A stretch of 64,000 nt of DNA from Hymenobacter lucidus (lineage in GTDB: Bacteria > Bacteroidota > Bacteroidia > Cytophagales > Hymenobacteraceae): contig NZ_JAJADR010000003.1 in the NCBI RefSeq assembly GCF_020447265.1, positions 372,001-436,000 of the forward strand, in the 5' to 3' direction. Position numbers and translations under genes: made by a program. Positions 1 through 8,364 of the stretch are shown piece after piece. The notes under the pieces are model-generated. The model searched no databases, had not been told where the DNA came from, and was given only the letters and a program-made list of their open reading frames with translations. Each line of letters starts with the position of its first letter. The first letter of the stretch is position 1.

Positions 1-2
1 AC

Positions 3-1553
3 GACCGGCAGTTTGGCCGCCACCAGGTGTCGGCGCTGGCCTTCTTCGAGCAGTCGGAAACGTTCTTCGACGAGGCCGAAACCTACAAAACCAGTCCCAT
101 TCCCGGCGCCATCGACAACGTGCGCTTCGCCACGGGCAGCACCTATTCCTACGAAAGCCAGTCCGAATCGGGCATTCTGTCCTACGCCGGCCGCCTCAAC
201 TACAACTTCGCCAGCAAGTACTTTCTGGAGCTGGCCGTGCGCTACGACGGTTCCACCAACTTCGCCCCGGAGTACCGTTGGGGTCTGTTTCCCTCGCTGT
301 CGGCCGGCTGGATTCTGTCGGAGGAGAAATTCTTTCCCGTCACGCCCCAGATCAGCTTCCTGAAGCTGCGCGGCTCGGTGGGTATGCTGGGCGGCGACGC
401 CACCCGGGCCTACAACTGGCAGGAAAACTACAAGATTGAAACCGGCAAGGGCGCCGTATTCGGCGGCAACTCCGACCGTACCCTGACGGCCACGCCCAAC
501 AACGCGCTGGCCAACCGCGCCGCCCGCTGGGACGACAACACCAAGTACAACGTGGGCATCGATGCCCGCTTCCTGAAAGATCACCTCACGTTTACGGCTG
601 ATGGTTTCTACGACCACCGCTACAACATGCTCACGGCCCTCACGGCCTCGGCCCCGCTGCTGATTGGGGCGGCGCTGCCGTCGGAGAACTTCTCGACCGT
701 GGACGGCTTCGGCTACGAAGTGTCGTTGGGCTACAACGGCAACATCACCAAGGACTGGTCGTTCCGCCTGAACTCGTTTTTCTCCTGGAATGATAACAAG
801 CAGATCAAGGTGGACGTGGAGCCCGGCAAAATCGGCCAGTGGGACGACCCCACGGGCCACTCCACCGACCGGGGCGTGGTGGGCTACAAGTACCAAGGCA
901 TGTTCCGGACTCAGGACGATGTGGCCAAGTACCTGGAAACCTACCCTAACTACACCCTGTTTGGCGACGCGCCCAAGCCCGGCATGCTCTACTACCAAGA
1001 CATTCGCGGCCCCAAGGACGCTTCCGGCCAGTACACCGCCCCTGATGGCAAAATCACCGAGGACGACCAGACCTACCTGACCAAGAAGGAAAGCAACCAC
1101 TACGGCCTGGGCCTCAACCCGAGCATGACCTACAAGGGACTGAGCCTGCAGATGACAATGGGCATCTCGTTTGGCGGCCAGGCCACGGTGGAAAGCGCCG
1201 CTCGCAAAGCCGCTACCGCTACCTCCAACCGGCCCGAGTTCTGGACCGACCACTGGACCCCGGACAACCCGAACGCTGCTTACCCCGCGCCCTTCACTAG
1301 CAACAGCTACGACCGCACCTCGGAGTTCTGGTTTAGAAGCTCTACCTCGGTGGGTATCCGCAACGCGACTATTTCCTACAGCCTGCCCACCACACTCACC
1401 GGCCGCGCCGGTATCAGCAGCGTGAAAGTGTACCTGGTGGCCGTAAACGCCGTCAACTTTTACAATCCCTTCAGCTACAAAGTGTACAGCGGGGCCTTTG
1501 ATTCCTACCCCACCCTGCGCTCGTTGTCGCTGGGTCTGAACGTTGGCTTCTAA
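3..1553 (+). CDS. SusC/RagA TonB-linked outer-membrane protein, C-terminal part
   Basis: This is the 3' part of a gene that starts before the window; the reading frame is open from base 3. The product is the C-terminal beta-barrel of a SusC-type TonB-dependent transporter, which imports oligosaccharides across the outer membrane. The sequence shows alternating amphipathic strands rich in Tyr, Phe and Asn, the family phrase WGLFPSLSAGW, and a C-terminal strand ending LGLNVGF with the terminal Phe expected for barrel assembly. A SusD-type gene follows 12 bp later on the same strand, the normal SusC-SusD order. The plug domain is missing only because of the window edge. Substrate cannot be told. 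Confidence 0.93.
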   Translation, partial: DRQFGRHQVSALAFFEQSETFFDEAETYKTSPIPGAIDNVRFATGSTYSYESQSESGILSYAGRLNYNFASKYFLELAVRYDGSTNFAPEYRWGLFPSLSAGWILSEEKFFPVTPQISFLKLRGSVGMLGGDATRAYNWQENYKIETGKGAVFGGNSDRTLTATPNNALANRAARWDDNTKYNVGIDARFLKDHLTFTADGFYDHRYNMLTALTASAPLLIGAALPSENFSTVDGFGYEVSLGYNGNITKDWSFRLNSFFSWNDNKQIKVDVEPGKIGQWDDPTGHSTDRGVVGYKYQGMFRTQDDVAKYLETYPNYTLFGDAPKPGMLYYQDIRGPKDASGQYTAPDGKITEDDQTYLTKKESNHYGLGLNPSMTYKGLSLQMTMGISFGGQATVESAARKAATATSNRPEFWTDHWTPDNPNAAYPAPFTSNSYDRTSEFWFRSSTSVGIRNATISYSLPTTLTGRAGISSVKVYLVAVNAVNFYNPFSYKVYSGAFDSYPTLRSLSLGLNVGF

Positions 1554-1565
1554 TCGTTGGATGAC

Positions 1566-3353
1566 ATGAAATTCCCTCGCATCACCACCCTCCTCGCCTG
1601 CTGCGCCTGGCTCATGCTCACGGGCTGCAAAGACACGCTGGACAAAATGGACCTGAGCGCCGCTAGCGAAGATTTGATCTTCCAGGATGAGTCGCTGGCC
1701 AACCTGAACCTGAGCTACATCTACGACCAGAACCTGCCCACCTGGTTCGGCATTTCCGGCACGGGTTTCGGGGCTACCAACCCCAGCATTCTGTCCGACG
1801 AAGTGTATGGCGAAAGTATCTTCCTGGAAGGTACCGTGCAGCAAAACAGCGTAGTCGACTTCGGCACCACCCTCGATGCCAAGAACAACTACGGCAAAAT
1901 TCGCACGATTAACACCTTCCTGAAGGCCGTCAACAACTCGCCCCTGCCCAAGGAAGCCAAAGACCGGCTTCGGTCGCAGGCGCTGTTTTTCCGGGCCTGG
2001 CGCTACTTCGACTTCGTGCGCCTCTACGGCGGCGTACCGCTGGTGCTCGACCCGCTGCAGGCAGTAGGGGTAGAAGCCAAAGCCGCCGCCTACCTGCCGC
2101 GCAATAGTACCACAGCTACCTTCAACCAGATTGTGGCCGACCTGGACACGGCCATTGCCTACCTGCCCGGCAAGTGGGCCAGCCCTTCTACCGACTGGGG
2201 CCGCATCCATAAAGGAGCCGCCGCCGCCTTCAAGGCCCGGGTGCTGCTCTACGCGGCCAGCCCCCAGTATACCGCCGACGACGCGGCCAAGTGGCAGGCT
2301 GCTTTTGCCGCCAGCCAGCAGGCCAAAGCTATTCTCACGGCCAACAGCTTTGGCCTGCACGCCTCCTTCGACCAGCTCTGGTTTGAGGAAGCCAGCAACA
2401 AGGAAGCGGTATTGGTAACGGGCTTCAACACGGCCGCCGCCGACCCGCTCAAGAAGAATAGCAGCTACGACAACGGCTCCCGGCCGGCCTACACCGGTAC
2501 CGGCGGCGGCGCCAACCAGCCTACCTGGGAGCTGGCCAAAGCCTTCCCGATGCTGGACGGCAAGAAGCCCGGCGAATCGACGAAATACGCCTATTCCGAT
2601 AAGCTGTTCTACAAAAACCGGGACCCGCGCTTCGGCAAAACCATTGCCTACAACGGCGCCCTGTGGCCTCTGAACGGCAACGCGAACTACCGGCTCTGGA
2701 CCTACTACAAAGGCAGCACCACCACCGAGCCCACCAACAGCCCCAGCCGCACCGGGTTCTACGCCCGCAAGGCCGTGGATGTGCGCCTGGCCGCCAGCCA
2801 GGCCCAGTACGCCGGCACCGACTGGATTGAAATTCGCTATGCCGAAGTGCTGTTGAACCTGGCCGAAAGCGCCTGCGGCGTGGGCAACCTCACCGAGGCC
2901 TACACCCAGCTCAAGGCCCTGCGGCAGCGGGCCGGCATCGAAGCCGGTGATGGCAACTACGGCCTGCAGGCCGGCATGAGCCGCAGCCAGATGTTCGACG
3001 CCATTCTCTACGAGCGGCAGATTGAGCTGGCCCTGGAAGGCAAGCGGTTCTGGGATTTGCGGCGCTGGAAAAAGCTGGAAAGTGTCCTCAACACTACGGT
3101 AAAGCGCCGGACCGGCATTACGCTCACGCTGACGGCCAACGCCCCCGCCGATTTTGCCACCACCCGCGAAAGTATGGACATCGACCAGGCGTATAACTAC
3201 TTCACGTTTGCCACCAAAGTGCTCGACACGCGCTACGCCCTGAACTGGAAGCCCGAGTACTACTTCTTCGCCCTGCCCCAGCAGGCCATCGACAACAACC
3301 CGACCCTGCTGCAAACCAAAGGCTGGGGCGGCAATTTCGACCCGCTGCAATAG
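1566..3353 (+). CDS. SusD/RagB family nutrient-binding lipoprotein
   Basis: Surface lipoprotein that caps a SusC transporter and binds the glycan before import. The ATG at 1566 is chosen over a TTG at 1557 because it gives a clean lipoprotein signal: basic start MKFPR, hydrophobic stretch, and lipobox LTGC with Cys21. SusD hallmarks follow: TPR-like helices, the phrase RSQALFFRAWRYFDFVRLYGGVPL near residue 140, ILYERQIELALEGKRFWDLRRW in the C-terminal half, and a PQQAIDNNP ending. Length (595 aa) is normal. It is cotranscribed with the SusC gene ending at 1553. No glycan enzymes follow on this side, so the substrate is unknown. Confidence 0.95.
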   Translation: MKFPRITTLLACCAWLMLTGCKDTLDKMDLSAASEDLIFQDESLANLNLSYIYDQNLPTWFGISGTGFGATNPSILSDEVYGESIFLEGTVQQNSVVDFGTTLDAKNNYGKIRTINTFLKAVNNSPLPKEAKDRLRSQALFFRAWRYFDFVRLYGGVPLVLDPLQAVGVEAKAAAYLPRNSTTATFNQIVADLDTAIAYLPGKWASPSTDWGRIHKGAAAAFKARVLLYAASPQYTADDAAKWQAAFAASQQAKAILTANSFGLHASFDQLWFEEASNKEAVLVTGFNTAAADPLKKNSSYDNGSRPAYTGTGGGANQPTWELAKAFPMLDGKKPGESTKYAYSDKLFYKNRDPRFGKTIAYNGALWPLNGNANYRLWTYYKGSTTTEPTNSPSRTGFYARKAVDVRLAASQAQYAGTDWIEIRYAEVLLNLAESACGVGNLTEAYTQLKALRQRAGIEAGDGNYGLQAGMSRSQMFDAILYERQIELALEGKRFWDLRRWKKLESVLNTTVKRRTGITLTLTANAPADFATTRESMDIDQAYNYFTFATKVLDTRYALNWKPEYYFFALPQQAIDNNPTLLQTKGWGGNFDPLQ

Positions 3354-3422
3354 CGCAACAGCATACCAATAACTACCCATTTTCGCGGCTGCCCCACACA
3401 CCAGTCGTTGCAAATCAGGAAG

Positions 3423-3450
3423 CCGGCCGCGGCGTGGGAACTGCGGCCGG
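3423..3450. repeat. GC-rich hairpin downstream of susD
   Basis: An 8-bp perfect inverted repeat (CCGGCCGC at 3423-3430 and its complement at 3443-3450) with a 12-nt loop, about 70 bp after the SusD stop. There is no T-run, so a role in transcript ending or 3'-end protection is only possible. Confidence 0.4.
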
Positions 3451-3527
3451 TTCCGCAAGGCCTACTGGAGAGGGGCCGATTTGTAGCGGCTGGTACCCGG
3501 CTGCCACCATTAAGCGGGTATCATTTT

Positions 3528-3573
3528 CGAGGCGTTGCCGGCAGTCAGATTTCTGGCTGCCGGCAACGCCTCG
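3528..3573. repeat. 17-bp perfect inverted repeat upstream of the WYL regulator
   Basis: The arms 3528-3544 and 3557-3573 are exact reverse complements (left arm CGAGGCGTTGCCGGCAG), separated by 12 nt that can extend the stem further through CAG/CTG. It sits 55 bp before the regulator start at 3629. It has no U-tract on the + strand. It could be a terminator-like barrier after the susCD unit or part of a dispersed repeat family. Confidence 0.6.
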
Positions 3574-3628
3574 GCCGTTGTAAGAATACCTGGGGCCCGT
3601 GGCGAAGAATGGGTATTTTGCCGCCGCT

Positions 3629-4591
3629 ATGAACCGCTTCGACCGAATTACCGCCATTCTGATTCAGCTGCAGGCCCGGCGCGTGGTGAAAGGCCCCGAG
3701 TTGGCCCAGCGTTACGCGGTAAGCCTGCGCACCATCTACCGCGACCTGCGCACCCTTGAAGAAGCCGGCGTGCCGCTCTGCGGCGAGGCGGGCGTGGGCT
3801 ATTCCCTGGCCGAAGGCTACCGGTTGCCGCCGGTCATGTTTTCGCGGGAGGAAGCCACGGCCCTGCTTACGGCCGAAAAGCTGGCCAGCCAGCTCACCGA
3901 CGCCCACACGGCCCACATCAGTGGGGCGGCTATGGACAAGCTGCGCGCCGTGCTGCGCCGCACCGACCGTGACTACCTGGAAGAACTGAGTCCGCGCATC
4001 ACCATCCTGAATACCGGCCGCCACCACACCACGCCGCACCCGCCGGCTGCCAACCTGCACCAGCGCCTGCTCACGGCCATTGCCGAAACTCGCGTAGTAA
4101 GCATCGACTACCGGGCCGGCTACCAGGGTACGCCCACCCAGCGCGAGCTGGAGCCCATCGGGGTGTATTTCGGCTTCTACTGGCACGTGGTGGGCTTCTG
4201 CCGTCTGCGCCAGGAGTTCCGCGACTTCCGCCTCGACCGAATCGTGGACCTGCACCTGCGCGACGAGCAGTTTGCGCCCCGCCCCGACACGCTGCAGTCG
4301 TACTGGGCGCAGCAGGACCGGCGGCGGCCTACGCTGCCGGCCGTGGTGCGCTTTGTCCCGGCGGCCCTGTCGCGCGTGCACGAAACCAAGTACCACTTTG
4401 GCGCGGCCCGGGAGCTGACGACTACCACTGGTGAAGTGGAAATCACCTTTCTACCCGCCTGCTTCAACTCTCTGGCCCGTTGGCTGCTGCTGTTTGCCGG
4501 ACAGGCTACCGTTGTGTCGCCGCCCGAGCTGCGACAGCAGCTGCGGGAGCTGGCCCGGGAGGCTTACGTGTGCTTCGGCGCAGCCGACTAA
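3629..4591 (+). CDS. YafY-type HTH transcriptional regulator with WYL domain
   Basis: DNA-binding regulator of about 320 aa. The N-terminal winged helix-turn-helix (residues about 1-60) reads through GPELAQRYAVSLRTIYRDLRTLEEAG, the classic DeoR-like HTH of this family. The C-terminal half has the WYL core, with RELEPIGVYFGFYWHVVGFC and DFRLDRIVDL around residues 170-220, which binds a small ligand or nucleic acid. An in-frame ATG at 3599 would add ten residues not typical of the family, so 3629 is preferred. The neighbour 113 bp downstream is a DinB-family gene with an inverted repeat in its promoter, so this protein probably controls that gene and perhaps itself. Confidence 0.9.
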   Translation: MNRFDRITAILIQLQARRVVKGPELAQRYAVSLRTIYRDLRTLEEAGVPLCGEAGVGYSLAEGYRLPPVMFSREEATALLTAEKLASQLTDAHTAHISGAAMDKLRAVLRRTDRDYLEELSPRITILNTGRHHTTPHPPAANLHQRLLTAIAETRVVSIDYRAGYQGTPTQRELEPIGVYFGFYWHVVGFCRLRQEFRDFRLDRIVDLHLRDEQFAPRPDTLQSYWAQQDRRRPTLPAVVRFVPAALSRVHETKYHFGAARELTTTTGEVEITFLPACFNSLARWLLLFAGQATVVSPPELRQQLRELAREAYVCFGAAD

Positions 4592-4637
4592 GCTGGCGGG
4601 AACCTGGATAAACTTTCTGAAAAATACTGCGCCCCTG

Positions 4638-4655
4638 CTGACATAGGGCTGTCAG
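4638..4655. promoter_or_regulatory. Putative operator for the WYL regulator
   Basis: A dyad CTGACA-N6-TGTCAG, perfectly symmetric, lies 10 bp upstream of a TAGGTTTG element that matches the Bacteroidota -7 consensus. A regulator bound here would cover the promoter. That the adjacent WYL protein is the one binding is inference from position. Confidence 0.55.
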
Positions 4656-4665
4656 TGGGCGGCGC

Positions 4666-4673
4666 TAGGTTTG
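4666..4673 (+). promoter_or_regulatory. Bacteroidota-type -7 element of the DinB-family gene
   Basis: TAGGTTTG matches the TAnnTTTG consensus exactly and ends 31 bp before the ATG at 4705. The -33 region has only CTG triplets (4635-4640) rather than TTG, overlapping the dyad, as expected for a regulated promoter. Confidence 0.5.
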
Positions 4674-4704
4674 AGACATCATTCATCCCAAACCTATTTC
4701 CTGT

Positions 4705-5223
4705 ATGTTGACGGCCACTCTTGCCCCCATTGCCCAAACCCTGCTGCCCGAACTTGACCACGAATTGCTGCTGACCCGCCGCATGCTGGCGCGCCTGCCC
4801 GAAGAGCAGTTTGGCTGGCAGCCTCACCCCAAATCGATGACGCTGGGCCACTTGGCCAGCCATGTGGCCGACCTGCTCGGCGGCATCGACACCACGCTCA
4901 AAACCACCGAGCTGGACCTGGCTACCTACGACAACCCTACTCCCGATGCCAGCAGCCGGGCCGAGTTGCTGGAGCGCCTGACGGACAATGGCGTGGCGGC
5001 CAGCACGGCACTAAGCAACGCAGCGGCCGAAGACTTCGACGTACTCTGGACGCTGCGCTACGGCGAGCAGGTGATTCTGAGCCAGTCGCGGGCCGACATC
5101 ATGCGCCACCTCATCAGCCACATGATTCACCACCGGGGCCAGCTCAGCGTGTACCTGCGCCTTCTCGACGTGCCCGTGCCCTACATCTACGGTCCTTCGG
5201 CCGATGAGGCGACGGAAAACTAA
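4705..5223 (+). CDS. DinB/YfiT-like metalloprotein family protein
   Basis: A 172-aa four-helix-bundle protein of the DinB superfamily. Known members are metal-dependent thiol transferases or hydrolases, and many have no assigned reaction. Visible ligands are His49 and His53 in LGHLASHVADLL and the C-terminal cluster His135, His139, His142 and His143 in MRHLISHMIHHRGQ, which fits a three-histidine metal site. FGWQPHPKSMTLGHLA is a characteristic N-terminal phrase. It has its own promoter with an operator-like dyad and lies directly after the WYL regulator, a frequent pairing in this phylum. No signal peptide, so it is cytoplasmic. It is not DNA polymerase IV, which shares the name dinB in E. 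coli. Confidence 0.9.
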   Translation: MLTATLAPIAQTLLPELDHELLLTRRMLARLPEEQFGWQPHPKSMTLGHLASHVADLLGGIDTTLKTTELDLATYDNPTPDASSRAELLERLTDNGVAASTALSNAAAEDFDVLWTLRYGEQVILSQSRADIMRHLISHMIHHRGQLSVYLRLLDVPVPYIYGPSADEATEN

Positions 5224-5256
5224 GGCGGACGTTTTTTCCGTTTCTGGTACATACCA

Positions 5257-5287
5257 AACCGCCCGGCTATGCTATAGTCGGGCGGTT
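5257..5287. terminator. Hairpin between convergent genes
   Basis: A 9-bp perfect stem (AACCGCCCG at 5257-5265 and its complement at 5279-5287) with a smaller inner stem. It lies between the DinB-family stop (5223) and the stop of the cupin gene coming from the other side (5310). No T-run, so it is a weak bidirectional terminator candidate. Confidence 0.5.
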
Positions 5288-5309
5288 CTGTGCGGGGGTG
5301 AATTGAGAG

Positions 5310-5702
5310 TTATGCTCCGCCGCCGTGCGTGATGGGCAGGGCGAGGCGCTCCACGGTTTCGCCTTCGAAGTCGAATTCGATAAGCACGGCGGGTTCGTCG
5401 CCTACCACCCAGCCGTCGTGGCCCGGCTCGATGGCTACGGCCTGCGGGGCCACAAACGCATCGGTGGTACCATCGGCATACTGAATCGTAATCTGGCCCT
5501 GAGCCAGGAAGCCCACGTGTGCGTGCATGCACAGCGGCGTGCCCACCACCGCCTTCAGATCTTTGGACCAGCGGAAGCCCACCGGATAAATGATGCGCTT
5601 TACCCGCGCGGCCCCGGTCCGCACTACATCAACCATTAACCCGCCTATTTCGCGGTGCTCGGTGTTTTTCATGGGCTGCAACAATACGTTGGCTTGGTTC
5701 AT
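5310..5702 (-). CDS. Small cupin-like protein
   Basis: A 130-aa soluble protein that looks like a single cupin barrel. The His-containing strand LCMHAHVGFLAQGQITIQY corresponds to cupin motif 1, and AIEPGHDGWVVGDEPAVLIEFDF resembles motif 2, with a His available for metal binding. The start at 5702 (MNQANV) is preferred: upstream in-frame codons back to 5780 would add 26 residues of unlikely sequence. No partner genes point to a substrate, so no reaction is assigned. It converges on the DinB-family gene and stands alone. Confidence 0.7.
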   Translation of the reverse strand: MNQANVLLQPMKNTEHREIGGLMVDVVRTGAARVKRIIYPVGFRWSKDLKAVVGTPLCMHAHVGFLAQGQITIQYADGTTDAFVAPQAVAIEPGHDGWVVGDEPAVLIEFDFEGETVERLALPITHGGGA

Positions 5703-5822
5703 GGCGTAGCGGGTTGGGGTAAACGAATGAGAGTGAAACGGGCCGACGAAGCCTTGGCTAAATATAGAAGTTTGGCGCATACTGGCTCGGCTGACCGACA
5801 GTGAGCGGCACCGCTAAAAGCG

Positions 5823-5854
5823 CCACAGGCTCCCGCAGAAGCGGGAGCCTGTGG
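5823..5854 (-). terminator. Intrinsic terminator of the SpoIIAA-like gene
   Basis: A 14-bp perfect stem (5823-5836 and 5841-5854) with the tetraloop AGAA. On the minus strand it comes 42 bp after the stop at 5896 and is soon followed by TTTT. Confidence 0.75.
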
Positions 5855-5895
5855 GATATTGCTACCCTTGTGGGCCGCAGGGCATATACCTCGGC

Positions 5896-6312
5896 CTACT
5901 GGGCCTGCCGGGCCGCCCGCAGCCAGGCCTGGGCCTCATCGGCATTACCAAAGGTTTTCATCTGAAAATAGGTACCGATGCTGGTGTGCATGGTCTGCGC
6001 CGACAACGCGGCCAAAGACTCGGGGCTGACGACGTGGGCAAAATGGGTGAGGCCGCCGGCAATGGCGCGGGGCGTCCAGGCAGTGGCAATCCACTCCACG
6101 GCATGGTCCCAGGGGCCTACCACCAGCGTATTATCGTTCAGTAGGTACGGGCAGCCGGCCTGTTGCAGCACTTCCAGGCAGGCATTGGCGCCGGTTACGA
6201 TGCCAGCATGGGTCTGGTAGCCAATCCAGTTGTTGTAGACCAAGTGCTTTTCCGCGTTGTATTCTATGGTTAGATAGACCTTACCGAAAGCATTGCTGAT
6301 TTCTTTTTTCAT
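5896..6312 (-). CDS. SpoIIAA/STAS-like hypothetical protein
   Basis: A 138-aa cytoplasmic protein without signal or membrane segments. The alternation of strands and helices, with the mid-protein phrase LLNDNTLVVGPWDHAVEWI and the C-terminal MKTFGNADEAQAWL, resembles the SpoIIAA-like (STAS/SEC14-like) proteins common in Bacteroidota. That assignment rests on overall pattern rather than a catalytic motif. The ATG at 6312 (MKKE) is preferred over one three codons upstream. It is a single-gene unit with its own terminator. Function unknown; a role as anti-sigma antagonist should not be assumed. Confidence 0.65.
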   Translation of the reverse strand: MKKEISNAFGKVYLTIEYNAEKHLVYNNWIGYQTHAGIVTGANACLEVLQQAGCPYLLNDNTLVVGPWDHAVEWIATAWTPRAIAGGLTHFAHVVSPESLAALSAQTMHTSIGTYFQMKTFGNADEAQAWLRAARQAQ

Positions 6313-6481
6313 TGCCCGCAAGATACCATTCTGCTGAGCTATTCGGCTACGCCGACAGCACTATATGTTGGCTTGCTGATGCCTCAACCCCACCCCACAA
6401 CGTTGGAAATTGAGCTTAACCGGAGCAGTGCTGTACTACGCCGCGGGCCCGGCCCTTGCCTGCATGCAACTGGCTGACTAC

Positions 6482-6547
6482 TATTCACCACTTACAAAAA
6501 AGCCCCGCTCCGGTACCGGAGCGGGGCTTTTTTGTAAGTGGTGAATA
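6482..6547. terminator. 66-bp perfect palindrome acting as bidirectional terminator
   Basis: Bases 6482-6514 and 6515-6547 are exact reverse complements over 33 bp with no spacer, centred on GGTACC. The core is a GC-rich stem (GCCCCGCTCCGG) flanked by A6/T6 runs, so each strand gives a stem followed by a U-tract. It lies 9 bp past the stop of the lipoprotein gene (6556, minus), so it must end that transcript. The extra matching bases outside the A/T runs are more than a terminator needs. Confidence 0.85.
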
Positions 6548-6555
6548 AGCAGGCG

Positions 6556-7131
6556 TTATTTCTTAACGACTGGCACTACGCTTACCACGGCATTGGCGGG
6601 CAGTGGTATTTCGCGGGAGGTTTGGAATTCGGGGGCCTTGTCGGCCTGCTCTTCCACTTTGCGCTGCACGATGCGCAGCAAACGGCCGCCCACGTTCATT
6701 ACGGCTAGGTCGTAGCTGGTGCCCGAGCCGGCATCGTAGCTGCGGAAACCCATGAGCATGTCACTGGGGAAGCCGGCCAGCTTGGCTTTTTCCTTGTCCA
6801 CTACATCCGGCTTGCCACCGAACTGCCCCAGGTCGATGTCCTGGTCCTTGGCACCTTTGAGCAGCAGATGGGTGCTGGTTTTGCGGTCTTCGGCGGGCTT
6901 GAAGCGGAAGCCCACGCTCACGTTGGCGGTGGTGCTGGCGGCTGGTGCAGCGGCCGCCGGAGCAGCGGCCGCTACCGTGGTATCAGCGGCGGCAGGGGCA
7001 GCAACGGCAGTATCGGCAGCGGCGGGGGCATCTGTAGTAGTGGTGCCGGGCTGCTCGGTGGCGGGCGGCGTTTGGTTGCAGCCGCTCACGAGTAGTACGG
7101 CGGCGAGCAGGGTCAGCGGAACGAGTTTCAT
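6556..7131 (-). CDS. Putative lipoprotein with Ala/Pro/Thr-rich linker
   Basis: A 191-aa protein. The ATG at 7131 gives a lipoprotein signal: MKLVPLTLLAAVLLVSGC, with lipobox VSGC and Cys18. Residues about 20-72 form a low-complexity linker rich in Ala, Thr and Pro with repeated AAADT-V units. A compact C-terminal domain (about 73-191) starts VSVGFRFKP and contains MNVGGRLLRIVQRK. I do not recognise this domain. The layout suggests a membrane-anchored domain held away from the surface by a flexible spacer. It is monocistronic and ends at a very strong palindromic terminator. The linker repeats could vary in number between strains. Confidence 0.8.
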   Translation of the reverse strand: MKLVPLTLLAAVLLVSGCNQTPPATEQPGTTTTDAPAAADTAVAAPAAADTTVAAAAPAAAAPAASTTANVSVGFRFKPAEDRKTSTHLLLKGAKDQDIDLGQFGGKPDVVDKEKAKLAGFPSDMLMGFRSYDAGSGTSYDLAVMNVGGRLLRIVQRKVEEQADKAPEFQTSREIPLPANAVVSVVPVVKK

Positions 7132-7250
7132 CGAATGTGAGGCAATAAACGGGGAACAGAAAATCGGTTTGGAAGGATAAGAATACGCATTATTGCCGGG
7201 CAATGCACTGCGCTGGGCCGGCCAAACTTGTATTTTTCTTTGCTCACCGG

Positions 7251-7781
7251 TTATTTCGGCAGCAACGCAGCTACCTCTTTCACCCGCCGAAACCGCAGCA
7301 TATTGCCCCTGGCCGTATAGCTCAGCGTCAGCACGGTGGGCGAAACATCGACGACGCTATAGCACAGCGGCTCGTTGCACCGCATATCCACCACGCTCAG
7401 GTACTCCCCTTTAGGCACCGTGTGGGCCGGCAGCGTGGCACAGGTAGCGGCGCAGGTATCCGTTACCTGCACCTGCAGCAGATCATCGTCGGCGCTGGTG
7501 CCGCTGGTCGCGTAGCGCATCGTCAGGCTATTGCCTTTCACAATCCAGAATTCCCGCTTATCGTCCACTGACTGCCACTTGCCCTGCAGCTGGGCCAGCG
7601 AAATGCGCAGATCGGGCAGCAGCGGCGTGGCTCTGTTTACGACGGGCTTAGAGGATAGACGGGCGTGTTTGGCGCCTTTTTTCTGGGCCAAAGTGGGCAA
7701 ACTCAATAGGCAGAGCAAAGCCAATAACAGGGAATACGAGTACTTTATCAAAGCCAAAATCGGGGTTAAAACGGTCAACAT
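7251..7781 (-). CDS. Hypothetical secreted protein
   Basis: A 176-aa protein with an N-terminal signal peptide: a long hydrophobic run from about residue 5 to 31 ending LPTLAQ. The mature part has LAQLQGKWQSVDDKREFWIV, which recalls the opening of lipocalin-like small beta-barrels, then strands and four Cys (DTCAATCATLP and RCNEPLCYS) that could form two disulfides in the periplasm. No catalytic motif is seen. It is not obviously in an operon with the lipoprotein at 6556, being 119 bp upstream on the same strand. Lipocalin-like is a tentative reading. Confidence 0.7.
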   Translation of the reverse strand: MLTVLTPILALIKYSYSLLLALLCLLSLPTLAQKKGAKHARLSSKPVVNRATPLLPDLRISLAQLQGKWQSVDDKREFWIVKGNSLTMRYATSGTSADDDLLQVQVTDTCAATCATLPAHTVPKGEYLSVVDMRCNEPLCYSVVDVSPTVLTLSYTARGNMLRFRRVKEVAALLPK

Positions 7782-7847
7782 TAAGACATAAAGCGAAGCC
7801 TTGCGCTACGAAATACTTCCGGGGCAGCGTTTTTCCGGGGCAGCGTT

Positions 7848-8117
7848 TTACAACGGGTGAGCGTCGTTGTTGGAGCTGGCTCCGGGGTCGGTCAGATCCT
7901 CGTTGCTGGTGGGCTGGCCGTCGTCGGGCGTGGTGTCGGTGGCTACGTCTTCCCGGTCGGCGGGCTCGGGCGCGGCCGGGGTAGCAGCAACTGCCGGGGA
8001 AGCCGGGGCCACCGGCGCGGGGTCGGGGCCGGGGTCGGTGGGGCCGGGCTGGGGCTCGGGCTTGTCTTTGGGGCCGGGAATGGTACGCGGGTCGGATGTG
8101 GGGGCGGCGGTTTTCAT
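7848..8117 (-). CDS. Small proline-rich disordered protein
   Basis: An 89-aa reading frame opening with ATG at 8117 (MKTAAPTSDP). About 21 of 89 residues are Pro, the rest mostly Ala, Asp, Thr, Gly and Glu. There is no Phe, Trp, Tyr or Cys, so it should be fully disordered and acidic. No signal peptide is visible. It is divergent from the AsmA-like gene. It may be a genuine small protein of a type seen in high-GC Cytophagales, or a chance open frame; start context and length make a real gene somewhat more likely. Function unknown. Confidence 0.5.
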   Translation of the reverse strand: MKTAAPTSDPRTIPGPKDKPEPQPGPTDPGPDPAPVAPASPAVAATPAAPEPADREDVATDTTPDDGQPTSNEDLTDPGASSNNDAHPL

Positions 8118-8364
8118 AGCTATGATACGGGAAGCAAGGGTGAAAGACGGCGGCGCAGTCGTGGCTGAGCTATCAACGTAAGTGCCGGCGCTTAGTTGAG
8201 CTTGCCGGTGATGGCTGTTTTCGGCTGCAGCTTGGCTTCCTTGCCGGCTCACGTTATACTTGCTGCGGTAGCTAAGTGCCGGGCTTTTGCGTATCTCCCG
8301 GTACTTCCGCCCCAAACCCAAGCCGCAGGCCTGTGCCGCGCACCCGGAATCAGTGGCCTGCCTT

